Assembly (NCBI GenBank): GCA_023101725.1
Contig: JALJCO010013434.1
Span: 124,001 to 188,000, forward strand
From: Atherinomorus stipes
Lineage: Eukaryota; Chordata; Actinopteri; Atheriniformes; Atherinidae
Length of the DNA stretch: 64,000 bases
Direction of reading: 5' to 3'
The position numbers and the translations under genes were made by a program. Shown piece by piece: positions 11,201 to 22,600 of the stretch. The notes beneath the pieces are model-generated. The model did not search any database. It was not told where the DNA came from and saw only the letters and a program-made list of their open reading frames with translations. Position 1 is the stretch's first letter. Each line of letters opens with the position of its first letter.

Positions 11201-13493
11201 GCAAAAATAAACATGGCCTTCATTGCATTTCTTATATAAATGAAATGCAATGAAGTATCTGAGATACTCCAGTCTTCATGCTGCAACCAGATTCATTTCA
11301 AGAACTGAAGGTTTGCTTGCCCATCGGAGTCAAGACGAGGACCAGACTGTGAAACTGCATTTCTAAAACCGTTGATCTTGTAGGCTGTTCTTGGTTTGCT
11401 TTGGCCAGTACTTGCAAAACGTGTTCCAAGGAAGTATTTACACTACTTTTATTTGATAAAGAGTGAATTGTATCACTTTCCTGATTATGTAGGCTACACC
11501 CCTAAAGAGTGACAATATTATTTTTAAGGGTGTCATTGCCCTCTCTCAGCAGGACAGTGCACCTCATAACTTAAAGCTGCAATCTGACATTGTTAAAATG
11601 TTGAATATCAAGAAAACTGAGTGTCTGTTTCTGTTTTGTTTGCGCTAGTATGTTGGTGCCTTAGAGGAGATGTTGGTGGCTCTGAGGAAAAACCCGAGGT
11701 AAAACCACCCTCCACTTCCATATGTCAAAAATGCTTTCACTGTACTTCAGGTTGAACATTCATCATGTTAAGGTTTTTATTCAGAACCTGTTTTAAGAAT
11801 TCTTTGTTCTTTGTTGTTGGTGGAAGTTGATTTGTACTGACGACAGTAATTCTGCTAAATATTGATGGAGGGTAACAGTGTTTAGCTAAACCGAAACAAC
11901 ACTAAAGCTTTGCTGATGACTTGTTTGTATTTCTTTCCAGCAAACCAACACCAGAGGTCCTGACTGAATACTCCAGGAAAGTAGATTTTCTGAAAGGGCT
12001 TCTAGAGGCAGAAAAACTGGTGAGATTCGATATCGCCATTTTCAACTTTTCATTTTCATCCATTCCTACCAGCTGTGTAAAACCTTCAGTGTCTCTTACT
12101 TGAAGGAAAAGTTGTGCTTCCTGCATACCAAATGCTTTAAAGCATAGTGACTTTTCCTGCTGTGCAGACAGTTTTCTGAACTCTTGTCTGTCTTCCTTAG
12201 TCTTCACCAACTGAAAAGGCTTTAGCTAATCAGTTCCTCGCCCCTGGCCGAACACCCACAATAGCCAATGAGAGGATGCCCGCCTCTAAAACGGTCCACA
12301 TGCAGACAAAGGCCCGCTGTACAGGAGAGATGAGGGATGAGCTGCTCGGCACGGTGGGATGAGACCATGCTGTTTAACTATCATGTAGTCAGATATCTTC
12401 TGTTTAATTTAGTTTAATTCAGTGTAGAATAGTAACAAGTCGTCTGTTTGTTCTATTTTTACAGTTGTTTTCTAAGTAATTTTTTAGAATTAGTCTGTTT
12501 GATTTGACTAGTTCTGTTTTTTATAAATGAATAAATAATTCCCATATTTCTTTAATTCATAATTGTTCTTTTTTGTACTTTCAGCAGTCTTCAGGCAAAG
12601 GTAATGAACATTTTAGATTTCAAAGACATTAAGTTGACCTGCAACACCTCATCTTGACAAGATCATACTGACAGTGTGTATTCCCCCCCCTTCCATAGCA
12701 ATGCCAGGTGCAGACTTGAGGAACAGAAGGTAAAAATGTATCATTTTCTGCCATGTGTGTAAGAGCTGCTGTTGGATATAGTTATTCAGGCTCTTCTCCT
12801 CAGCACTGACTCAATAATGTGTTAAATTCTTACAATTGCATGTGGATGTTGTAAATGACGCAGAGGTCTCCCTCTGGATGAGCGCCAGTCTGCTGCCGAG
12901 CTGGACGCCGTGCTGCAGCATCACCATAACCTGCAGGAGAAACTAGCCGAGGACATGCTCAACCTGGCCAGAAATCTGAAGAATAACACTCTGGCAGCAC
13001 AAAACATCATCCGACAGGACAACCAGGTAGCAGACAAAATCCCAACAGTGCTCGCTTTGTTTTGTCACAGTACTTTTAACCAGATCTGTGTTTTCTTCTT
13101 TTATTCTCTCAGATAAGATTACTTTAACTCATCTCCTAAAGGGGATAGGATGTTGGAAGAGGATGTTGTAGTTTTCTGAGAGATGTTGTAGTTTTTTGAG
13201 GGGACCTTGGATTTTTGTCCTCACCATTATTAGTCAAACATTTTAAACAATGTTTTGACATGATGTACTTTTGTATCTTAGTTAATGTTTGATTTTGTGC
13301 TTGCAAAGATACATTTGTTCCACTAGATTCATTATTTCTCTAAATCTTTTCCTTATTGGTGCCACTTGTATTTGCTGACTGCAGCCACCAGGCGGCAGCA
13401 TTAGACAGAAAATCATGCCATGAAGGGACATTGAAAAACACAGAACTCTGTTAGATTATTCATGTCTTTAAACTGAATATATGTCTTATATTT

Positions 13494-13532
<39 letters not shown>

Positions 13533-13732
13533 CTCCATCTGCCTCACAGACTCTGAGCCAGTCCATGCGTCAGGCGGACCTGAACTTTGAGAAGCTGAAG
13601 ACAGAATCTGAGCGGTTGGAACAGCACACCAAGAAGTCCGTAAACTGGCTGCTTTGGCTGATGCTAATCCTGGTTTCCTTCACTTTTATCAGCATGATCC
13701 TCTTCATCAGAATCTTTCCCAGACTCAGATGA
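8237..13732 (+). CDS. use1: Vesicle transport protein USE1 (ER SNARE), complete
   Basis: Eight exons give 257 residues: 8237-8335, 11649-11698, 11941-12019, 12201-12353, 12585-12600, 12699-12729, 12864-13026, 13550-13732. Human USE1 has 259 residues. The start at 8237 gives [17 protein letters not shown], matching the known N-terminus. Diagnostic stretches are [53 protein letters not shown] and [19 protein letters not shown]. The SNARE helix covers about residues 150-227. A hydrophobic anchor (about residues 230-250, [12 protein letters not shown] onward) leaves a short basic tail, IFPRLR, so the protein is tail-anchored. Family knowledge: USE1 is an ER SNARE working with syntaxin-18, Sec20/BNIP1 and Sec22b in Golgi-to-ER retrograde transport. 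Intron 1 (3.3 kb) is filled with nested transposons; the other introns are short. The 16-bp exon 5 is unusually small. Confidence 0.95.
9024..9233. mobile_element. Non-autonomous hAT-like element 1 in use1 intron 1
   Basis: The left terminus CAGTGATTCCCAACTCTGG pairs with the right terminus, whose reverse complement reads CAGTTTCTCAACTCCAGTCC. Flanking octamers are ggttagac (9016-9023) and gtttagag (9234-9241), six of eight identical. It is about 210 bp with no coding capacity. The internal motif of the type ATTTGATTCAGGTGTGT recurs at 10018-10036 in a related copy. Confidence 0.7.
9363..10670. mobile_element. Inserted element with GGGGTATTCC termini
   Basis: The left end AGGGGTATTCCAGGAA matches the reverse complement of the right end, GGAGGTATTCCATAAA. 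A 3-bp CTG is present on both sides (9360-9362, 10671-10673), which would fit a Harbinger-type 3-bp duplication. Subterminal repeats of ACTCTGAGT and similar words occur near both ends. It has no recognisable protein and is itself interrupted at 9965-10103. Confidence 0.65.
9965..10103. mobile_element. Innermost hAT-like fragment of the nest
   Basis: The left end CAGGGGTGCCCAAGTC pairs with the right end (reverse complement CAAAGGGTGTCCAAGTC). Flanks tctactg and tcgactg are nearly the same, suggesting an eroded target duplication. It is 139 bp and non-coding. Confidence 0.6.
11219..11254. repeat. Perfect short inverted repeat
   Basis: Two 13-bp arms (TTCATTGCATTTC and its exact reverse complement) are separated by 10 bp in use1 intron 1. 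It could form a hairpin; no function is indicated. Confidence 0.6.
13499..13530. repeat. (GT)n microsatellite
   Basis: An alternating GT tract ends about 20 bp before the acceptor of the last use1 exon, so it takes the place of most of the usual pyrimidine tract. Confidence 0.9.
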
Positions 13733-14710
13733 TGACCGTGCACACCCTGAACTTTTGATCTGACGTCCTCCTGTGTTTACAAGAGTAGCAGCTGTGTAGA
13801 CCTCCGTAGATCCATACAGCACGTCTGTATGTGTGGTGCAGATCAGTAGTGGTCAGGACCAACACAAGCCAGTTTGATGGATGGAAATGTTTGCACTTCT
13901 GAAGGTGTGCCCTCTTCTGAACATGCTTTAAAACATCACATCAGTATTCCTTCTTTTAGACAGAGCAGGGCATGAATGGAGTTTAAAAGCCACTAAGAAG
14001 GTGTTCAAGAGTAAGTCTTGGGAGTGAGCCTTAATTATTTCAGTCCCTCATCAGGTCGGCTGCCAGCCATTAAACACATGTATGCACTAAGGGCAGACTT
14101 CTTCATACTGTGTGTTCATCAAAGGCCATTCATGATCTACTGTCATTTGTTGCATCAGTTAATCGGTTGAATTGAATATTGGATTTAAAATGATCAGAGT
14201 AATCAATGGCTCTTTGAATATTTCCTGCTTTTAATGTTTAAGCATCTCAGCATTTAATAACTGGTGTGTAACTCATAATGAAGTTGTAATCAGACATACT
14301 GTGTGGACTTGAAGCCTTTAATCTGTCTGTGTTTATATACCAGTCTCCTCTTACAGGTGTAGCCACAAACGCATAACTGCTAGTGCATGACAATCCACTT
14401 CCAACATGATGCTAATTACTTCACTAAAATCAAACATGACTCATTTTGTGAGGTTAATCTGTGCTGTTTGTCCTTTTTAACTCACCTTTCTGTTTATTGC
14501 GAGTGTCATCAGCCTTGTTCATTGTTTAAGAGTTTGTTGTACACATCCATCTGGTCATGGTGTTTGTTGTGGTTTGTGATGACTGCTGAGGCTGTTGATG
14601 AGATGAAGTGTAGTAACTGTAATCCATTCCCATGTGAGCTCTCGTGTGACTCGTAGAGTGAAAGCTGTGTGTTTATGATTTATTAAAACTGGTTCACAAG
14701 AGAATTAAAA
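13733..14710 (+). other. Probable 3' untranslated region of use1
   Basis: Sequence after the tandem TGA stops contains no further exon. ATTAAA signals near 14682 and 14705 are plausible polyadenylation signals. Confidence 0.45.
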
Positions 14711-16227
14711 ATGATTCAGTTTCCTGTCATTATATTTGCTACCGAGATTTGTTTCTAGTATTTTCTGATTGACTTCAACAAGTGATCCTAACCTGCTGCA
14801 ATGACACCACGTGGCCACTGCGTGTCAGTCATGACCTGTTATCAGCGAACAGCGACCTCCTTGACCCTGTAATGTCCTGATCAGCCTGGATTCCTAAATT
14901 AACTCCAAACTAATTTAGAACTGAAGATTAAAGTATTTCTAAATAAAGACAGCCGGCTGCAGAAAAGGCACAGAGGGACCGTTTGTGTCTGCATTTGTCA
15001 CCTTTTGTTCTTTCTTAATTTAGTTTACTGTGGAAATAATGATGTCAGTGTTTTGAGTCTGGGGTTTTTTGTGCAAACAGACTAAAGAAGCTCCCAACAT
15101 TCCTCCCGTGTTACGAGCTTGACTGTGAGGCCTGCGCAGCTGACCAGCCTGTTCAGGCTTGCAGCCCAGCCTGCAGTCCTGCTGCTGCCCCACCTCACGG
15201 CTGCTCGCTGGCTAAACGGATGAGCCAAGACTTGGCCTGCTGTGTATTTTAGGATCCCTGGGGGTATTTTGTCTGCTGGAAGCCAAGGTATGCAGGCCAC
15301 CACGAGACCAAATGAGGCCGTGTCAAAGCAGAGGATCATCATCTCTCAAGTTTAATCATGACTGTTTGCACCTCCTTTCTCAGGCCTTTGCTAATGCTCT
15401 GTGTGATCCGTGCTGGGAGCCCGTGGCACAAACATGACTTCATTCCTGGTGCGGTTTCCTATGTCCATTATGGTTGTTTTATCCCATTAGCTGAAAAAGA
15501 CTTTTAGTTTCCAAGATAGCCTCCAGAGTCTTAGATATAATGATAAGAATGTGAGTTCCTAGAGTCAGAAAATACCTCAGTGAGGCTTATTAAAGACTCC
15601 TTTAACCTCTGACCCAGGAAACCTGAATAGGTTCCTTCCTGAAATGTTTTCCCACAGGGATGTTCTGAAAATAGTGCTGGACTCCCTGTGCTCAGAAACA
15701 TGTCCGGTGAATTTACCTTCATCGATTCACTACCATTTCCCCTTGGGGAACCATGTGTAAGTCACAACCAGAGGTGTTAAAAAACATTGTTCTTGCTTCT
15801 GTTTTATACAATTCTGTACTACAGGTCTCAGTTTCTATGTGAACATATTGTACTTTTTTTTTCTTAGCTGCTTCTTCTGTTTAAGTCTAACAATGCAGCT
15901 CAACAGGAATTATAATCATCCAATAGTTTTACAGTCTGATAGAGGCCATGTTGCTGTTTGAGTACTTTAAAGAAATACTAAATGGAATATTCCTGGAACA
16001 ACATGTGTTAGATGTCCACAAAAACAGTCATTCTCAGTCTCTTGTTCTATGACAGAGTGTGTGTGTGTGTGTGGTGGTGTATTTTTCAGCATCAACACCC
16101 CATTCTATGTTTATTTTTCACCATCCTATTTCTCCATGTTTAGATTGATACCTTTGGGTAAACGGTAAGTAGACACTAATAAATGTCGGCTCACAGATGT
16201 AAGGAAAGAAAAAAAGATAACCTGTCC
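14711..16227. other. Intergenic, nothing recognised
   Basis: No exon chain, RNA gene or clear mobile element was seen. A short GT tract lies near 16058. Confidence 0.5.
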
Positions 16228-16660
16228 AAATTGTGGCAGTTGACGGTCTTGTCACTATGCCTCCAAGTGATCATACACCCTGGCGACTTGGCCAAGGGGA
16301 TGTCCCTTTGGCTGAATGGTCAGCGCACATGACTCACCCAGGAGTCTGGAGATTGAATCCTGTCCGGGCCTTCCTTCGTCCTGCCTCAATCTGGCGCTTG
16401 CAAGTAGGGATCCATGCAGCACTAAGGATGGGTCCATGGATTCTGGATGCGCGGCAGCCTACGTGGAGCACGAGGACGTGCTTGTGAAAAGGAGGGGGAG
16501 AGATGTGGCAGTTGACAGTCCTGTCACTATGCCTCCGAGTGATCATGCGTCCTGGCTCCTTGGCCAAAGGGATGTCCCTTTGGCTGACTGGTTAGTGTGC
16601 ATGACTCTCACCCGGGAGTCTGGGGATTGAATCCTACCTGGGCCCTCCATTGTCCTGCCA
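16228..16660 (+). mobile_element. tRNA-derived SINE-like sequence, tandemly duplicated
   Basis: Two direct copies, about 16228-16503 and 16504-16650, share the GTGGCAGTTGAC start, CACTATGCCTCC and GGGATGTCCCTTTGGCTGA. Each has an A-box-like TGGCTGAATGGTC and a B-box-like GATTGAATCC, as in tRNA-derived SINE heads. A third copy of the head lies near 29740. Confidence 0.55.
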
Positions 16661-19600
16661 CAAAATCATGGGGACATCTTTATGCATTCAGCACGTTCCC
16701 ACAGGACTGTACTTTGGTTCATTCTAATAAGGGAACACTACAAGCTGATTGGCAAATGAGATCATTTTTTTTTCCTATTTGCAACTTTCATCTGTGGCTG
16801 GCTACAGTTTTTCACTTGTAGTGCACAAGACTAAGGGTTCATTTCTGCTCCATTTGCACTCAGTCCGCTTTAAACATCGTCAAATGTAGCTACCCACATA
16901 CTTCCCATGTATTCATATTGGCTTGATTGTTGGGCAGTGCATCCTCAGGAGGGCAGTGCAGAGTTCACTTTCCATGTTCTGGTATCAGTTTCAAAACAAT
17001 GGTGATGGTGAAGGAACTCATAATGTCTTCTAACGAGGCAGTAGATGGCTGTGGTCTGTGTGGCCCTTAAATACGTTCATTTCAGGGGTTGCATGTGAGT
17101 TAATACTCAACACTGTCCCCATGGTTTCCAATGATAATGCTCTGTTAGCTTCGTTTGGGTACACATCCACAGGCTCTGACAGACTGAAATTCATTCAAAA
17201 TGACTGCAGACAATGAACAGAAGACTCTGTCCAAATGTCTATTTATCATTAAGCATAAATTAAACCCAAGGACAAAGTTTAAATCCATTTTTTTCTTGTT
17301 CTTAAGAAAAAAATAATTTTAGCAATGGTAAAAAGAACAACCACCAAAAATACCTACTCTAAAACTGTATTTGATGGTGTGCAAATATTTATAAATCATG
17401 CTGTAAAGATACACCATAGAGAAAATCTGCATGTCAACAGTAATTTTGAAGCTGTTGGCTTTTAGAGGGTGAAAAAACTGCTTATTAGTACATTATAACT
17501 GTTGTTTAGTGTTTTCAGGTTATCAAAAATTAGCTGTAGAAAATATGACCAAAAGTCTGTTTAATTATAATAAAAGCAAACAAATAAAAGAAGAAAAAAA
17601 GAGGTTGAACTCCACAGGCAAATGCAAGCTGACCCACGCAAATTTAATCTGATCTGGACACTTTAGGCCATACATGCTCCTTGAACATGAAAATGATCAC
17701 ATCATTGAGATTGAATGTAAAAATCTACATACAGTATAATCATATGTGTGCAGTTTGCTCATACTTCATGACAATTGTGTGTAGATTCAAACAAAGTTAC
17801 TTCATACCATTTTTCACATTTATAATATAATATAGAATTATGAGACTTATTCCACCACATATCAATCAGGTTAATTAGATTAATTCTGCTGTTATAATAG
17901 TTAAGCAGATCATATGTTGCATCACGACTCTACCTCATATTTTAATTTCAACTCTTTCATCTTTAAATACATCTACATTGAGCATTTTTCCAGTAGGATT
18001 TTCTACTTTCCATTGTAACTGGGAACCTTTAAATTATTTTTCTTTGAAAAAATGCAGAATTATAGTAAATTGTCACTCCATGATAAATTTAGATTTCAGA
18101 TAGATTCTCAGGTATAACAGCAACTTGATGGTAGTATGTGGCATGTCTCCCCTGACTGCTTCTCATGTGAATATGTTTGCAGTCATTCAAATTTGTTGAA
18201 AAAAAAAAAAGATCGTTTACTTACTACGACCAGATTTCACTCTGTGACCTTCTCCCTTTGAAAACCGCTCACTCTATGAAAGTATCTTAGAGATAATGAG
18301 CTGCCTGAGGTTTCGCTGTTTGTTTGTTGTGACCATGCTACATTAGTCAATGAATCCCCATTTATTATTGTGACTGCTGATATTTGAGCTGCTTTGTTTG
18401 TGTGTGTGTGTGTGTGTTTGTGTGTGTGTGCGTGCGTGCGTGTGGTTGTCTGTTTTTAATTGGGTTGATCCCTCTAAAAGCCAGACAGCACAGGAACAAA
18501 TTGTTAAGCATGAGAGAACCTCCATCCCCTTACGGCACAGCGCTGTGCCTGTTAAATATCCCATCACTCCACTCTTTTTAATTTAGTTTTTGGCTGCAGC
18601 CACTGAGGATTTGGGTTGCCTACAGAGGTGGAGATTTTTCTTTTATTCTTTCTTTTTTGCGATGCACTTCCTTAAGGGAGTAAGAGAGTTTAAGAGGGCT
18701 TTTATTCTACCCCCTTTTCTCCGTGCTCCTGCTAGCATTTCAAACAAGCTGCAATGTAAATAACCTAATGAGAATGTAAAAGTCTGTATCTCTTAAGCTT
18801 GTACAGAGAGTCATTGAGGCTCCCCAACTGCACAGTATATGTATATATTTTTATACATCAGATCTTATATGATCATAGCATTAAATTACTTTTTTGGCAT
18901 TTGGGTTTTCCAGAAGTTGGCTCATAGTTTTCAGATATCTGAAAGTGATGAAGTGATGATTTTTGCTGCTTGAGGAAAAAGCCTCGCTATTTGCAGTCTG
19001 TGGAAGAAGTCTGGAGTTTGCCTCCTCTGATCAGAGGTGCACCACTGCTGATTTCAATCTCCCAGTCTCGTATGCACAGGTGTTATAGAGGTTTCATTTT
19101 CCTGTTACTCTTTCCCTCGGCAGCACCCGCCTCTCTGTGACTTAGTTTCTGCGCTTCTCTCCGTCTGTGTGCTTGTGTTGTGTCTGTGGCTTTTCCTCTG
19201 TCTTAACACCCTAATGAGGGCTCCTCTGAAAGTGCACACCCATACACTTACAGCTGCATGGCATGAGAAGCAGTTAAAGAACCCAGCTTTCACCTCCCTC
19301 TCAGCATCTGTGATCTCAGAGAATTTTGTTATCCATGGAATAAAAAGATCAACAGCTTCTCCATACCTGTGTTTTTGGTGCATGTCTGCAAATGCTAAGC
19401 GTGTTTTTTTCCCTGAGCTTGCATGTATGTTTATCCCATTCCAAAAAAACTGAACCATATGTCATTCCTTGAAGCCATGGGTTGCTCCTGCATCACTCCC
19501 AGAGTTCCCAGCCTTGTGTCAACATGTGGGTTAATGCACTGAACCTTCCAGCCTATTTGTCAGGCAGCGCAGTGCTGAAAGAGTCCCTAGTGGAAGAAAA

Positions 19601-22600
19601 ACCTCCCTGCTGGTTTCTGCTCAGCCTTTGATGTACCGGGCACAGGTAGTGCTGCTGCTGCTGAGAGGCTTAATTTCTTGGTTCTTTGCTCCTTCACCTT
19701 TTAGTAATTCAGGATCTCCCAGCAGGCAGGACTGACGGCGGGCTGCGGCTGTTGCTGGTGTTACAGAAAGCTTTGAGGCTTGATGCTGGGAAGACCAGCT
19801 GGTTGAACATGAGACAGCAGATTAAAGGAATAGTTTTGCTAGCTTGCATTATAGGAAGTGGAAACAGCCAGCATGGTACTGAGATTTATTTAATTTTTCC
19901 TTATGAAAGGTACAATCTCTTTACCATATCATGCAGAGCTGTCAGATGAAGGTAGTGGTGTGAAAATGCAAAAAAAAAAAAAACAAAAAACACAAGCAAG
20001 AAATGTTCCTGTATTGTTCATATTCCTAATGAATGTTGGCAATGGAATCACCAACTGAACTGTGAGAAGATCTGTATCAGATTTATCTTCCTAGGCGAAA
20101 GTAAAGAGACCAAAGTCCCAAAAACATTGAACTCCTCCTTTAAAATGGCTTTGAAAATTCCAGGTATGAAACTAGCAGGTGGTTTGGATGCAGCGCATAT
20201 TTTTCTTTGGACAGACTGAAACTTGGCCTTGGAATTGCAGCCCAGACAGGGAGGCGGCCTTCAATGGGAAATCTGTCAAAAGTGCAGCAGACCCAGGGAA
20301 GAAGCTGGGCCTGGAACTAGCCTGGGCCCGAGGCTAAAGCCCGGACTGGAGTGTCCCGGGTGTGAGTGAATAACAGGAATATTGTGCTGTTTTTAACTGA
20401 TGTGATAGTTGGAACCAGGCGCTGTAGTGTTTTCCCCTCAGTGGGTCCCTCATCACCACAGCAGGTGCAGGAGACCCCTCTTAAACAGGGGAGGCTCGTC
20501 AAATCACCAGATGAATGGGATGTGGCAATTTACAAGTTTTTCACCACATATTTTCTTTATGTCAACAAAAAATAGAATGACTCAAAATGAGCCAAACAAA
20601 CACTAAAGAGGTCTTTATTGTGTTGATGAAAGAGCTCAATCCTTGGCTGGGCTGTTATTCAGGATGTTTGAGACCAAGGTTTCTTTCAAGGGTAGCTGTA
20701 GCGTCATTCATCAGATGTCTTGTCCGCTAAGGTGGTATGTCAAGGCCAGCCAGATGGTCTGTGATGAACTGCAAATACAAAAGTGCGACATTTTGGCTAA
20801 ATTCTTCTCCAAGGTTTTCAACAGCTTGTTACTTTCTCAGTGTAGCCTCCAGGAGTAATCTCAAGTTTCATCTTCATTTGGTGGTAGAAATAATGCAAAC
20901 AAATTCAGATCTATACTAATCAATTTTTTTAAAAGCGTCATTAAACAACAGCTTTTTAGTTAACTAGATGTTTTAAAAGTGAGCTGCAGCAGAAACAGGT
21001 GACTAAGTCAGGGGAGGCGATGAAGAACACAGGTACCGATGACACACAGGATGGCTGGAATGAATGCCGACTGTGTGGAATAAAGAGCAGGTGAGTGTTA
21101 GAGTCAGGTGACTCACACAAATGTGAAAGCAGGAACAGAAGCATTCATCACGACAGCATCTTCACCCACACCGAGGGCTGCGTATGACAGTCTGTGAGCT
21201 ACTGGAAGGCTGTGAAGCAGTCAATCGGGGGAAAGTGCAGCGACTGTATTCGTGTTCCAGGCTGATTTCTGTTTTCACACCACTGTGCGCTCATCAGCAC
21301 TCCTCCTGCAGGATGCTCTGCGGCTGTTTAGACTTTACATTCAGAATGTGTGGGCTACCGTAGCATTCAGCACAATGAAAGCACGCTGTGTTGTGGCTAC
21401 AAAATGCTGCTGCTGTATTCACGGAAATACAACAGAGTCAGAAAGGAAACTGGAAATAAAGGATACCACTCATGTTTATATAGCTTAGTTACATATAACC
21501 TAATGCAGAAACATGCACAATTTTGAATGTAAAGTTACTGATTTAGATCCTTTTCTCCCTCTTAAGAGTAAACATTTTCTCATTTAAAGCTGGATGCTTA
21601 AGGTTGGGATGCTGCATTGAAATACTGTGCATAGATACTGTAGATATTCAGTGAATGCATCTTCTCTGCCTTTCCCAGTTGTACCTGCTCACCTCTCCCT
21701 GCACCCCTTCGCTCCATCTCCTGTTTGTCTCTAACACTGCAGCACAGCAAGAGCTGAGGAATGTTACAGCTGAATAAAACATCAGAGGAACGGTGAGAAG
21801 GCTGCGAGGAGCCTTGACCTGACATGAGGTGTTTTTTTTTATTTTATTTAGCAGCTTAGAGATCTTTTGGTAAAAACTTCACATTTTCCGGAGGAAATGA
21901 TCATGAACTATGCCGTCAAATCAAAACAAATCTGATTTTCCTTTTACATAATGTAGTCTGCAGCATTTCACCTGAGTTGTCTGTGACGCTGGCAAATTAA
22001 AGTTCACACTCTGATAGCAGATGGAAGAATGCAGGAAGAGCTATCAGTCATAGTTCAGGCTCAAACCGGCAACAGATTTTATCAGCAGGGCATCTTGAAA
22101 AACAGGAAATCCATACAGCGGAGCATTAAAGAAGACAGAATGCTGGAGAGCTGAGGAGAACAGCTGCTGTGCATCTTAACTGTTTATTTTCCAGATTTTT
22201 TTTTCATCAAATTTGTGGGTTTTCTTTAAGATAGTCCAAATATTGCAACTTTGAGATCCTTCCTTTGCCTAACAGAAGCTGCACATGTGTGGATTTCACA
22301 CAACGAAAATCAATCCCTCACAAAATTGTTAAAAGCAATCAAGTATATTTTTTGTGAGTAAGTTTTTCAATCCTATTGCAGAAAAAGTTGTGAAAAATAA
22401 GTCAAATCCACAAACTGTGGTGACTGGAAGTGTCCTTGATAAGTGAACTGTTGACCGCAGTCTTTTAAAATTAAACTCAGCAAATACATCAACATTTAAG
22501 AAATGCTCTGGCATGGCAGACTGATGTTGTAACAACATGTTCCCAATCATCACCTGTCTAATCTTAGCCTGCATCCTTGATGGGACTGTTTTTTTCTGCA

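Noticed and set aside
16300..16380. A real tRNA gene
   Set aside because: A- and B-box-like words are present but the cloverleaf is not convincing and the sequence repeats, as expected for a SINE head.
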